NCBI GenBank assembly: GCA_946405515.1
Contig: CAMJHM010000019.1
Span: 1-34,075, forward strand
Source of the DNA: an uncultured Fibrobacter sp.
Lineage (GTDB): Bacteria > Fibrobacterota > Fibrobacteria > Fibrobacterales > Fibrobacteraceae
Reading direction: 5' to 3'
Length of the DNA: 34,075 nucleotides
Shown here: positions 14,632-23,257 of the stretch, piece by piece
Layout: each line of letters begins with the position of its first letter
How positions within the stretch are numbered: the first letter of the stretch is position 1
Translations under genes and position numbers: made by a program
Notes under the pieces: generated by a model
What the model was told of the DNA's origin: nothing
Databases searched by the model: none
The model's input: only the letters and a program-made list of their open reading frames with translations

Positions 14632-15237
14632 ATGAAAAATCTTCTTGTGCTTTTTATGGCGCTTTGTGTTGCTGCGCCTGTGTTTGCAGCAAAGGGCAAG
14701 CATGCCACGAAGGCCCGCCCTGCGGAATTCAAGGATCCTCGCGATAAGCAGAGTTACCGCCTTGTAAAGATTGATGGCCGGGAATGGTTTGGCGACAACC
14801 TGAATTTCAAGGCCGAAAACAGCTACTGCTACGACGACAGCGATGACAACTGCATGGCCTATGGCCGGCTTTATACATGGGATGCTGCGAAAAAGGCTTG
14901 CCCGGCTGGATTCCGCTTGCCGAACCAGGAAGATTTCGAGAGTTTGTGGACTGCTGCCGGTGCCGATTTCAATGCTGCCTACCTTTTAAAGACAACGTAC
15001 GGCTGGAAGGGCGAAACGAATGGAAACGATACGCTCAAGTTCAGCGCCATGCCTGCTGGCAACCGCTTTGACGACGAAACCTATGGCAACATGAACAAGT
15101 TTGCCTTTTTCTGGAGTGATTACGCAGAAGATGGCTCCGGCGATGCTCGCGTATGGTTCATGACCAACAAATCCATGGGCTTCAGCTATTCTTCCAAGCC
15201 CAAGATTTTCGGATTTTCGGTGCGTTGCGTCCGTTAG
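14632..15237 (+). CDS. Secreted FISUMP-domain protein
   Basis: 201 residues. MKNLLVLFMALCVAAPVFA is a Sec signal peptide. The FISUMP domain occupies nearly all the rest: FKDPRDKQSYRLVKIDGREW, GDNLNFK, YGRLYTWDAAKKACPAGFRL, PNQEDFESLW, FSAMPAGNR, FFWSDYAEDG, FGFSVRCVR. It is shorter and more canonical than its neighbour. The 4-base gap implies co-transcription. Confidence 0.92.
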   Translation: MKNLLVLFMALCVAAPVFAAKGKHATKARPAEFKDPRDKQSYRLVKIDGREWFGDNLNFKAENSYCYDDSDDNCMAYGRLYTWDAAKKACPAGFRLPNQEDFESLWTAAGADFNAAYLLKTTYGWKGETNGNDTLKFSAMPAGNRFDDETYGNMNKFAFFWSDYAEDGSGDARVWFMTNKSMGFSYSSKPKIFGFSVRCVR

Positions 15238-15240
15238 GAG

Positions 15241-16707
15241 TTACTTCTTGTAAGACCAGTCTCCCGTCTTGGTATGGAAAACGATTTTTTCGTTTCTCAT
15301 GAAGGCGGTCGCGGAACGCTGGGTTTCCATATTTGTCGGTTTGTTTCTCAGCTTGAGAACCTTGTTCACCTTGACACAGAGCTCTTCGGTGGAAATTTTC
15401 TTGCCATAGGTGTAGAGAATCCTTTGTGCGATATCTCCCTTCGATTTGAGTTTGCCGATGGGGACCGTGAAACAATTACCAACCTTTTCGATATAGCTCA
15501 GGTTGCTCAGGAGGTGAATCAGTTTTTCATCGTCCAGTTTTTTGAGCCCACGCTTGGCCAGCCCTTTTGATATTGTCGCGATGTCGACAGGGATGACTTC
15601 GTTTTGCAAAATTTCGTAAGAGCAATCGGCGATGTCCTTGATGAGGTGTGCCGTTGCGCTACTATTGGTGACGAAGATGTCGAAGCCTTTGGGCTGCCCG
15701 TAGCGTTTCAGGTCGCGGACCTTGTAACCGGAGGCGCGGCAGAGCAGGCGTGAGACAAAGCGCTCCTCGTCGGTAATTTCCTTGATGTTGAGGCTGAATT
15801 GGCGCAGAACATCGTTTGCGGCGAGGAACGTGTGTTTTTTGATAAGTTCACGTGCATTGTTCAACTGCACTATGGCCTGCCCGTCGATTCTCGGCATGTC
15901 GGGAATGTTTTTGCCTGTCAGGTAGGCTGCAATTTTCTGTGTATAGCGAATTTTGTGGAGGTTCTCGTCTGGGACGATGGCCTTGAGCCCTTTCACATAC
16001 ATGGATAAAACGTTTTGCTTGCGTTCGCTTTCGTGGCTCCTGTAGTATTCCTTGGTGTCTTTTATCCAGGAGCGGAGTTCAGAAATAGCGACATGCTTGC
16101 TGCGCAAAATATCCTGCAACTCCTTCATCTTTTTTTGCAGGACCTTCATGTTGTTGATGTGGAGTTTCGCGAAGGCGATACTCAAAGCAGCATTGCAGGG
16201 GTACAGGAACTTTGTCTTTTTGCGGGCAACGAGTTCGTCGACATCCCTTCGGATGATGTTGAACTGGCTCTGGATGGAGGCCAGGTGCTTTGCCTTGAGG
16301 GATTCGGGAATGTCCTTGATTCCGAGGACCTTCATGTACTTGATGAGTTCATCAATGCGCTTGTTGCCGAAATATTCGGCCTTGGTGAGCTCCTTATAAT
16401 TCTTCTGCAAATCTTCGACGGAATAGATGTTGGCCTTGATAAAGGCCCTGGTCAGCAACTTGGAAGGCGGCGGCGAAAAAGAGAATTTCTTTTTTGTCTG
16501 CACATTGTCATTACGGTGTGTAGACGACCCCTCGGGCAACTTGATCCCCTCTCGTTGCATGTAATCTAATAGCGCGGCAACAAAAATCCCGCCAAAACCT
16601 AGGCCATTTATCAACCGATTATAGTTCTTTTGCAAATCTTCGACGGTTTTGATGTTGGCCTTTTTGAATTTGTTAACCAGTTTCGTTGGTATGTTTTGCA
16701 ATTCCAT
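15241..16707 (-). CDS. Protein with two RNA-polymerase-alpha-CTD-like repeats and C-terminal winged helices
   Basis: About 488 residues starting MELQNIPTKLVNKFKKANIK. Residues 1-55 and roughly 75-125 are two copies of a helix-hairpin-helix repeat shaped like the alpha-subunit C-terminal domain: LVNKFKKANIKTVEDLQKNY ... GLGFGGIFVAALLDYMQREGI and LTRAFIKANIYSVEDLQKNY ... YFGNKRIDELIKYMKVLGI. A long helical middle follows, and the end looks like winged helices (for example KGDIAQRILYTYGKKISTEELCV read in pieces, ending VFHTKTGDWSYKK). It probably acts on nucleic acid or RNA polymerase. The start at 16707 is chosen over 16839 because the extra 44 residues are not protein-like and a promoter lies between. 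Transcribed convergently to the FISUMP genes, with only 3 bases between stops. Confidence 0.72.
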   Translation of the reverse strand: MELQNIPTKLVNKFKKANIKTVEDLQKNYNRLINGLGFGGIFVAALLDYMQREGIKLPEGSSTHRNDNVQTKKKFSFSPPPSKLLTRAFIKANIYSVEDLQKNYKELTKAEYFGNKRIDELIKYMKVLGIKDIPESLKAKHLASIQSQFNIIRRDVDELVARKKTKFLYPCNAALSIAFAKLHINNMKVLQKKMKELQDILRSKHVAISELRSWIKDTKEYYRSHESERKQNVLSMYVKGLKAIVPDENLHKIRYTQKIAAYLTGKNIPDMPRIDGQAIVQLNNARELIKKHTFLAANDVLRQFSLNIKEITDEERFVSRLLCRASGYKVRDLKRYGQPKGFDIFVTNSSATAHLIKDIADCSYEILQNEVIPVDIATISKGLAKRGLKKLDDEKLIHLLSNLSYIEKVGNCFTVPIGKLKSKGDIAQRILYTYGKKISTEELCVKVNKVLKLRNKPTNMETQRSATAFMRNEKIVFHTKTGDWSYKK

Positions 16708-17085
16708 AAAAGTTCCATTAATTTGCACCCCAAAAACAATATAGCAAACTACACTTTCCCGAAACGTACAGTGCAAAGAAAGTTTTACAAAGCATTCCCG
16801 AGAATGGCGTTTTTGGCAAAAAAAGGTAATTTTCGTCACGATAAAAAATTTTATACAAATTATTTTTTCCGTATAGAATTGTTGCGTTTGTTCTAAATTT
16901 GGTCCGAAGGGCAGTAAATGGGCTACTTCTGTTTTAGAATAACATTGTCTTTTTTGGCAAAATCAAACGATTTATTTAAAGTGAAACCCTAAAAATCGCC
17001 GTGATTTCGGCCGATTTATGCGGCAAACGGCTTTTTCGGGAAGAATTTTAGAGGATGCCGGTGTGAAGTTATGTATTTTTGAATT
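16708..17085. other. AT-rich intergenic region between divergent genes
   Basis: 378 bases without a convincing gene. On the minus strand an extended -10 (TGCTATATT, 16746-16738) lies about 30 bases before the ATG of the alpha-CTD-like gene and is its likely promoter. On the plus strand I see no good -35/-10 pair for the EF-G-like gene. No RNA gene, clear palindrome or terminator was recognised. Confidence 0.5.
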
Positions 17086-19095
17086 ATGTCGCAGCCGATA
17101 CGGAATATTGCCATTTTGGCCCACGTGGACGCCGGGAAGACGACCCTTTCCGAACGCATCCTGTTTGCGGCGGGGGAGGTGCGCCGACCCGGCCGCGTCG
17201 AGGACGGCCTAGCGACGATGGACTACATGCCCGAGGAAAAGGAGCGAGGCATCACCATCGAGAGCGGCGTGGCGCATTTTGAATGGAAGGATTCCTGGTT
17301 CAATTTTATAGACACCCCGGGGCACGTGGATTTTGGAGCCGAGGTCGACATGGCGCTCTCCGCCGTGGAGGGGGCCGTGCTGGTGGTGAGCGCCGCGAGC
17401 GGCGTGGAAACCCAGACAATCGCCGCATTCAAGAAGTTGCGCGAGGCGGGGGTGCGGACAATCCTGTTTGTGAACAAGCTAGACAATCCCGACTATTCGC
17501 TCGACGACACACTGATTAACATCGAAGAAATCCTGGGCGTGCGCCCGGTACTGATGACGCTTCCGCAATATGAGAACGGCCGTATGACGGGCGTTCTCGA
17601 TGTGCTCAGCCAGAGTCGCCTCACTCATTCAGACACGGGCGAGGAAGTGGTCGACGACGGCTGGAACGTGGAAGACGGCTGGGATGGATCCCGCGAACTC
17701 AAGCAGCACTACGCCGAGGCGGTGGAATTTGCGAGCAATTTCGATGATGAAGTTTTGAAGCTTGCCATGGATGGCAAGCGGGTTCCGCCCAAGATGCTCC
17801 TGCGGGGCCTCAAGGCGCTGGCCAACAGCGGCGATTACGCGCTTTGCTATGCAGGCTCTGCGATGGAAGGCTTTGGCGTTCGCAGCCTCGTGACAGCGCT
17901 GACGTTCTTTTTGCCCGATGTCCCCGAATTTAACGAAGGGGAACTCGGCCAGGTTATCCGCTTGCGGCATTTCAAGGGCGTTGGCGAGATATCCCTTTTC
18001 CGCAGCCATACCGATATGGAACGCAAGGCGTGGCCTGCGGGTTTTGAATTCTCGCGGCTCAAGGCGAATTTGTTGCAGCCTGTCGATGAAATCCGCGCGG
18101 GCGATATCTATGCCATGCGCACCCCGTTCGAAACGGAATTGGGACAGACTATTTATTTAGACGAGAGACGAGTGACGAGAGACGAGAGAGAAAATACGAA
18201 AAATAACGAGCCTGGAGCCCCGAGCCTCGAGCCTGGAACCCCGCGCATCGAGCCTCCCACCTCCATCCGCGACAAATACCAGCCTCTGTTGCAGACGCGC
18301 GTGGAATGCCTCGGTTCCGAAGACTACCATCATGTGGAAAAGAGCCTGAATACGCTCAGCCGCATGGACCCGAGTTTCCGCGTGCAAAAAGACGATGGCG
18401 GTTTTTGGTACTTGCATACTGTGGGTGAGGTGCAACTGGATGTGTTGCTGGCCCGCCTCAAACGTGAATTTGGTTGCGAAGTGCGAGCCGGTAGCCCCGA
18501 AGTCCGCTGGCAAGAACGTTTGTGCCGTGATGTCGGCCCTGTCGAGAATACTTTCCAACTCGGCCCGCACAAGATTTCGATTAAACTTTCTGCAACTCCG
18601 CTTGACAGTGACGCACATGATATCCGTCTTTCTGCCGAATTTTTGGAGACCGCTCCCCGCGAGATTTTGGCGGGCGTTCGTTCGGCTCTCCTGGAATCAA
18701 CTGAAGTGGGAATCCTTGGCAAGGGAGCCCTTGTTGGTGTTTGCTTCGAAGTCCATGAGTTTACATGGACCGAAGGGGCGCTCCCGCCCATGATCAAGAA
18801 AGCGTGCGCCGATGCCGTGACCAAACTGATTAAGCCGGCCGATGTGCAACTGTATGAACCCATTATGGAACTTTCTCTGGAATGTCCGGCGAATTTTGCA
18901 GGGCTTGTGACTGGCGACATCCAGGCCCGCGACGGCAAGGTGAAGGAAATTGGCGGTGACGGCAAGACGCACTTTTTGAAAGCCGACATCCCGCTCCGCA
19001 AAATATTCGGTTATGCGACAGGCGTCCGCAGCATCAGCAAAGGCACTGCGCTTTACAGCATGAAATTGCTCGGGTATAGGCCTGCGACGATTTGA
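17086..19095 (+). CDS. EF-G paralogue / TetM-like translational GTPase
   Basis: 669 residues. The GTPase domain has G1 AHVDAGKTT, G2 ERGITI, G3 DTPGHVDF and G4 NKLD. Domain II follows, then domains III-V (SRMDPSFRV, TVGEVQLDVLLARLKREFG, FAGLVTGDIQARDG, the latter matching the domain V core). It is related to EF-G2 and tetracycline ribosomal-protection proteins rather than the main EF-G. Residues 359-390 (between domains II and III) are a low-complexity insertion not expected in the family and encoded by repeat DNA (18160-18258). It may act in a special translation state or ribosome rescue; resistance is not shown by sequence alone. Confidence 0.85.
   Translation: MSQPIRNIAILAHVDAGKTTLSERILFAAGEVRRPGRVEDGLATMDYMPEEKERGITIESGVAHFEWKDSWFNFIDTPGHVDFGAEVDMALSAVEGAVLVVSAASGVETQTIAAFKKLREAGVRTILFVNKLDNPDYSLDDTLINIEEILGVRPVLMTLPQYENGRMTGVLDVLSQSRLTHSDTGEEVVDDGWNVEDGWDGSRELKQHYAEAVEFASNFDDEVLKLAMDGKRVPPKMLLRGLKALANSGDYALCYAGSAMEGFGVRSLVTALTFFLPDVPEFNEGELGQVIRLRHFKGVGEISLFRSHTDMERKAWPAGFEFSRLKANLLQPVDEIRAGDIYAMRTPFETELGQTIYLDERRVTRDERENTKNNEPGAPSLEPGTPRIEPPTSIRDKYQPLLQTRVECLGSEDYHHVEKSLNTLSRMDPSFRVQKDDGGFWYLHTVGEVQLDVLLARLKREFGCEVRAGSPEVRWQERLCRDVGPVENTFQLGPHKISIKLSATPLDSDAHDIRLSAEFLETAPREILAGVRSALLESTEVGILGKGALVGVCFEVHEFTWTEGALPPMIKKACADAVTKLIKPADVQLYEPIMELSLECPANFAGLVTGDIQARDGKVKEIGGDGKTHFLKADIPLRKIFGYATGVRSISKGTALYSMKLLGYRPATI
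18160..18258. repeat. Low-complexity repeat DNA inserted in the EF-G-like gene
   Basis: The DNA consists of GACGAGAGACGAGTGACGAG-type repeats followed by GAGCCTGGAGCCCC / GAGCCTCGAGCCTGGAACCC units. It reads through in frame (ERRVTRDERENTKNNEPG, then PSLEPGTPRIEPPT). Such strings look like intergenic repeats, not codon-selected protein sequence. Base composition and codon use break sharply from the flanks. Confidence 0.75.
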
Positions 19096-19116
19096 TGTAT
19101 AGTAAGGGATTCTTTT

Positions 19117-20214
19117 ATGGAAACAACTCGCTATATAGGCATCGTATTGCACAATTGGCTACTTTCGTTTGTTGACGGTGATGTGTTGTTTTATGCGCTG
19201 TATTTTTTCCTCCCCGCATTTTTTTTTGTAATCATTTGCAAATATAAGCCATGGAAAAAATTATGGCGTATAATCGCTTTTGCCTTGCCGATTGTAATTT
19301 GCGTTTTACCAATTGTATTTTCGGTGTGGTCAATTGGGGAAGCTTTTTATACTAGTGATGTTCATGGTCTTATTCTAGGTTCCGTTCTTCTTTTTACATG
19401 TGTTGTCGGGGGCGTTATTGGCTATTTCTTCAATGTTCGTAGGGCCCGACATTGGTTGCTTCTTCTTGTGGGTTTGCTGGTTGCGCTTTCTGTATATGCG
19501 TTTCTGGATTCTTATCCGCCTGAGTTGTCTTCTTTTGGTTCAATTGTTGGTGAGCCTATTTCAGAAAAGAAGGAAGGCTTTGATTATGAAATTAGAATAG
19601 CGTTTTCAGAGAATAGCGATAAGCCTCATTCGGAAACTGCGCTTTTCGATAATCGTGTTGCACAACTTCGTGTAAATGGGGATTCTGCACTTGTTTGTAC
19701 ATCGCGGTCAAGCTGCGGGATAAAGGATTCGTTGGAAACTTGTGAGTGGGTTACTTTAAAAGCGAATTATGGCACTGCATCGAAAAAGGACTTTAATAAT
19801 CAATTCTTTATAAAGGTTGATACGCTCTATCGTTCTCCATTAAAAGGTTCTGATAACTTACGTCTAATTTATGAATGTTGTATTGACGTCATATTGAAGC
19901 CTATTGCTTTGGAAATTCCATTATCGCCCGAAAAAAGAACGGTTTCTCAAATTCATTTGCTGAAAAAACTAGTTGAATCTTATAAGGAAGAAAAAGTTCC
20001 GTATAAAATGTACGATGGCTACAGATTGGAAATCGTATTGCAGGATTACCATCGTGGAGTCAAGCGCAGGATTGATATCGGGAATGCCGTAGCTGCGGAA
20101 CCGGGCGATTTGCCGAATGCAAAACGCATAGACGAAATTGCCCGTGCGTTCTTGCCGATAACAGCGGATACGCCAATGGATTGGTATGGCAAAAAGTGCG
20201 AAACAAAAAACTAA
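19117..20214 (+). CDS. Membrane protein of unknown function
   Basis: 365 residues. Four membrane helices fill residues 20-135 (LFYALYFFLPAFFFVIICKY, IIAFALPIVICVLPIVFSVW, LILGSVLLFTCVVGGVIGYF, WLLLLVGLLVALSVYAFLDS), then a soluble domain of about 230 residues with Cys pairs (CTSRSSCG, ECC), probably outside the cytoplasm. It is more AT-rich than the gene before it, with codons unlike the GC-rich neighbours. AAGGGA lies eight bases before the ATG. I do not recognise a family. Confidence 0.65.
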   Translation: METTRYIGIVLHNWLLSFVDGDVLFYALYFFLPAFFFVIICKYKPWKKLWRIIAFALPIVICVLPIVFSVWSIGEAFYTSDVHGLILGSVLLFTCVVGGVIGYFFNVRRARHWLLLLVGLLVALSVYAFLDSYPPELSSFGSIVGEPISEKKEGFDYEIRIAFSENSDKPHSETALFDNRVAQLRVNGDSALVCTSRSSCGIKDSLETCEWVTLKANYGTASKKDFNNQFFIKVDTLYRSPLKGSDNLRLIYECCIDVILKPIALEIPLSPEKRTVSQIHLLKKLVESYKEEKVPYKMYDGYRLEIVLQDYHRGVKRRIDIGNAVAAEPGDLPNAKRIDEIARAFLPITADTPMDWYGKKCETKN

Positions 20215-20240
20215 ATGTGTAATGCTATCTTTTTGAACTA

Positions 20241-20978
20241 ATGAAGAAGGAAAAAATCATCGGTTTGCTTTTCGCTTTCGCTGCTATTCTTACAGCGTCT
20301 TTTCTGGTGATGGACTGGCTCGTTTTTTACCGCTGTGGTGCGGTTGAACAGTGTCTTATGGATGGGCACGGTTATCAGGATGTCGCTAAGTTTGCCACGA
20401 CGGCCGTCATGACAATTATCGTTTTGCTTATCGGTCGTAGTGGATTTTGTACAAGGGATAGACGCCTTTTGCAGGCGGGCTTTTTAGTGTCTTTGTGTGC
20501 GGATTTTTGCTTTAAAATTTTGCATGACAATTTGACTGGTGTTTGTTTTTTTATGGTTGTACAGACGTTGTATATCGTGCGTCATACACGCAAGAGTGAT
20601 GTGGATAAACATTTTCCCAAGATTCTGTACATTCCGCTCGGTACGATGCTCCTCATGGCGTTGCTTTACTGGGTGGGTGTTTTCGAGAAGCTGATGCCTC
20701 CGATTATGATATCTTATAGCATATTTATCGCATGTTCCGCCCTTGTAGCGTGGCTAACTCCTAGAATCGGTTATTACCCTGCGACGAATGCGAAGTGTAT
20801 CAAGTGGGGAATGGTTCTATTTGCTTGCTGCGATATATGTGTGGGGTTGTCGGGCTTGGTCTCGGTAGACCACAGCGTTCAAGAAATTGTCGCTACCGTG
20901 ACGCATAACTTCGTTTGGATCTTCTATGTCCCGGCGCTTGCCCTGCTTAGCCTCAGCGGATATAAGCAAAAAGCGTAA
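20241..20978 (+). CDS. YhhN/TMEM86-like membrane protein (tentative)
   Basis: 245 residues with about eight membrane helices. Two internal segments resemble each other: AGFLVSLCADFCFKILHDN and WGMVLFACCDICVGLSGL. Both are in the style of the GxxxFxxSDxxL motifs of YhhN (TMEM86/lysoplasmalogenase) proteins, and the final NFVWIFYVPALALLSLSGY also fits. It starts 26 bases after the previous gene with no clear Shine-Dalgarno sequence. The family call is by eye; an unclassified membrane protein is the alternative. Confidence 0.5.
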   Translation: MKKEKIIGLLFAFAAILTASFLVMDWLVFYRCGAVEQCLMDGHGYQDVAKFATTAVMTIIVLLIGRSGFCTRDRRLLQAGFLVSLCADFCFKILHDNLTGVCFFMVVQTLYIVRHTRKSDVDKHFPKILYIPLGTMLLMALLYWVGVFEKLMPPIMISYSIFIACSALVAWLTPRIGYYPATNAKCIKWGMVLFACCDICVGLSGLVSVDHSVQEIVATVTHNFVWIFYVPALALLSLSGYKQKA

Positions 20979-20992
20979 CTTTGATGCGAATA

Positions 20993-21904
20993 TTATTTCC
21001 GTTTTATCTCGGCTAAGACCATTCCTGCGATAATCGCAACCGCCCCGGCGATGGCGATAGGCGTGATGCGTTCACCGAGCGCGATGACTGCGGTAATCAT
21101 CGTTACCATGGGGAGCGCGTAGCCGTAGTTGCTTGCGAGCACTGTACCGAGCTGCTTTAGCACTTTGTTCCAGATGAGGTAGCCGAACAACGACGAGAAT
21201 ACCGTAAGGCACAAAAAGTTGAGTGTAACGACGGGTTCTGCGAAATTCTGCCACGGAATATTGATGGCCTTGGGACTGCAAGTACCCGCCTCTATGAACA
21301 GTGCGGGAATCGAAGTAAGAGTCCCGTAAAAGAACATCCTACGCGTGATAAAGAGCGTGTTGTACTTGCCGTTCAACTGCTTGACAATGAGCGAGTATGC
21401 CGCCCACATGAGCCCTGCGCAACAGGCGAGTAGGTCGCCTGCGGGCGAAAGCTTCAGGATGAATTTGCCGTTCAGTACTACGAGTACCATCCCGACAAAC
21501 GTAATTAAGCACCCGAAAATCTGGCGCTTGTTGAGCCGTTCGCTTTTGTAGATGAGCCCACCGAGAATCATGATGAGCAGTGGGTTTGTACAGACGATAA
21601 GGGCAACGTTGCTTGATGGCGAAAGCGATAGTGCTGTGTTCTCTGTCCAAAAGTAGAGCGTGCATCCGGTGATGCCGCAGATGAACATAATGAGTTCGTG
21701 CTTCCAGTTTTCGCAACGGAACTTGCTGTGCGATGCCGCGAGGAGAATCAGATAGGTGACCGCAAAACGCAAAGTGAAAATCTGCACGGCGCTGAATCCG
21801 TGGTTCAGCAATACCTTCGTGCTCACGAAACTCGTGCCCCAGAATGCAATCGTCACGATGGCGAGGATATGCCAGAAAGCGAGATTGTTGCGGGTAGGAA
21901 TCAT
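20993..21904 (-). CDS. EamA/DMT-superfamily transporter
   Basis: 303 residues with ten predicted membrane helices arranged as two EamA repeats. Typical starts are FWGTSFVSTKVLLNHGFSA and LMWAAYSLIVKQLNGKY; the end LGERITPIAIAGAVAIIAGMVL is the usual last hairpin. Members export metabolites such as amino acids or nucleobases; the substrate is not known here. Single gene, convergent with the YhhN-like gene. Confidence 0.9.
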   Translation of the reverse strand: MIPTRNNLAFWHILAIVTIAFWGTSFVSTKVLLNHGFSAVQIFTLRFAVTYLILLAASHSKFRCENWKHELIMFICGITGCTLYFWTENTALSLSPSSNVALIVCTNPLLIMILGGLIYKSERLNKRQIFGCLITFVGMVLVVLNGKFILKLSPAGDLLACCAGLMWAAYSLIVKQLNGKYNTLFITRRMFFYGTLTSIPALFIEAGTCSPKAINIPWQNFAEPVVTLNFLCLTVFSSLFGYLIWNKVLKQLGTVLASNYGYALPMVTMITAVIALGERITPIAIAGAVAIIAGMVLAEIKRK

Positions 21905-21981
21905 GGCGGTAAAGATAGCTTTTTATGCTTTCGTGGATGAGGGTATAAAAAAAATCAATAACTCCGCATAAAATTAAAATA

Positions 21982-22011
21982 TTGGACAATAGCAAAACCC
22001 GCTTCTATATT
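21982..22011 (+). promoter_or_regulatory. Promoter of the AhpD-like gene
   Basis: TTGGAC (21982-21987) is followed after 18 bases by TATATT (22006-22011). Start of transcription would be near 22018. The leader contains a small hairpin (GGTGC-TGAC-GCACC, 22026-22039) just before the AGGAG ribosome site. Confidence 0.5.
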
Positions 22012-22056
22012 TTGCGCATCAAAAAGGTGCTGACGCACCAAAGGAGAGTACATAAT

Positions 22057-22614
22057 ATGGCAAGAGTAAAATTTATTGAATCAGTTGACGAAGCTCAAGG
22101 CAAGGCAAAGGAAGCCTATGAAAAGCTCATCTCTACGGGCAAAATCACCAACATGAAGCGCGCGCTGCTGCAGGACTATGCAACGTTTGATGCCTTCATG
22201 GGCTGGTACACCAGCTGGGGACGCCTTGTGGAAATCATCGGACAACGCGCCGCCACTGTCTATGCCCACGCCATTTCCACGACCAACAGCTGCCAGCTCT
22301 GCTCGCTGTTCTTCATCAGCGACCTGAAGGCTCTCGGTATCGACCCGAATGGTTTTGAATACGAGAAGAACGAGGAAATCCTCGTGAAGCTTGCAAGGCA
22401 AATCGTGAAGGACCCCACCGCCGTTCCGGACTCCTACTTCGAGGAACTGCGCAAGTTCTACAACGATTCCGAGATTGTTGCCATCGTGGGCTTTGCAGCA
22501 CAGATGATCGCGACGAACAACTTCAACTCGGTACTGAAAATCGATGTGGACCAACGTCTTCTCCCCATTGTTGGCGAATTCAAACCCGCCACCTGGAGAA
22601 AAGACATCAAGTAA
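22057..22614 (+). CDS. Carboxymuconolactone decarboxylase/AhpD-like protein
   Basis: 185 residues, all helical. The signature CxxC lies in AHAISTTNSCQLCSLFF, as in alkylhydroperoxidase AhpD-like proteins, where the two Cys reduce peroxides. FAAQMIATNNFNSVLKIDVD at the C-terminus fits the family. The start at 22057 is chosen because AGGAG lies about nine bases upstream; an in-frame codon at 21982 falls within the promoter. Likely a thiol peroxidase or related redox enzyme; the partner reductant is unknown. Confidence 0.82.
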   Translation: MARVKFIESVDEAQGKAKEAYEKLISTGKITNMKRALLQDYATFDAFMGWYTSWGRLVEIIGQRAATVYAHAISTTNSCQLCSLFFISDLKALGIDPNGFEYEKNEEILVKLARQIVKDPTAVPDSYFEELRKFYNDSEIVAIVGFAAQMIATNNFNSVLKIDVDQRLLPIVGEFKPATWRKDIK

Positions 22615-22636
22615 GTTTGTACTCTCCGTACAAGCT

Positions 22637-22688
22637 GGCGTTCCCGAGAGATTCGAAGTCCGTTTTCGGGAGCGCCTTTTTTTATTTT
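22637..22688 (+). terminator. Intrinsic terminator after the AhpD-like gene
   Basis: GGCGTTCCCGA (22637-22647) and TCGGGAGCGCC (22666-22676) pair over 11 bases with one G-U, followed by a long T-rich run. Confidence 0.88.
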
Positions 22689-22713
22689 TCACACGTGAAA
22701 AAGGGGGTCCAAC

Positions 22714-23253
22714 ATGAACTATTTGATAGTCCCTGGATTGAACAATTCCGGCCCGAGCCACTGGCAGAGTTTTTGGGCGAAGAGTTTGCCCAACGCATCG
22801 CGTGTCTACCAGCGTTGCTGGGACAAACCTCAAAAAGAGGAATGGGTTGCAACTCTCGACGAAACCGTCAAGCAGTTGAAGGGCGACACCATCCTCGTCT
22901 CGCACAGCCTGGGCAGCGTGACAACGGTGTTCTGGTTATTGCGTGCGCAGGAACGGCGCGAACTTCCGGCAAATATCAAGGGCGTATTTCTGGTGGCGCC
23001 CGCCGATACCGATGTGGTGGAATCCATCAGCAACTTTGCGCCCATGCCTACGGGAAAACTGCCGGTACCTTCGTGTATCGTGGGTAGCGAGAACGACCCG
23101 TACATGACATTTGTGCGTGCGGAATTCTTTGCGAAGTCTTGGGGGGCCAAGCTGTTCGACGCGGGCACCCTCGGCCACATCAATTCGGATTCCAACCTCG
23201 GCGAATGGGAACAGGGCCGCAAGTTCCTCGCGGAATTTGAGCGCAGTCTATAA
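22714..23253 (+). CDS. RBBP9/YdeN-type serine hydrolase
   Basis: 179 residues, a small alpha/beta hydrolase. Opening YLIVPGLNNSGPSHWQSFW is typical of the RBBP9/YdeN family. The catalytic triad is visible: nucleophile in VSHSLGS, Asp in GSENDPYM and His in GHINSDS. The substrate is unknown. The ATG follows a G-rich ribosome site (AAAGGGGG). It ends 4 bases from the stop of the convergent LysR gene. Confidence 0.88.
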   Translation: MNYLIVPGLNNSGPSHWQSFWAKSLPNASRVYQRCWDKPQKEEWVATLDETVKQLKGDTILVSHSLGSVTTVFWLLRAQERRELPANIKGVFLVAPADTDVVESISNFAPMPTGKLPVPSCIVGSENDPYMTFVRAEFFAKSWGAKLFDAGTLGHINSDSNLGEWEQGRKFLAEFERSL

Positions 23254-23257
23254 TCAC

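Noticed and set aside
17086..19095. Tetracycline resistance determinant
   Set aside because: The similarity is to the whole EF-G2/ribosomal-protection clan; nothing in the sequence shows resistance function, and an EF-G paralogue is the safer call.
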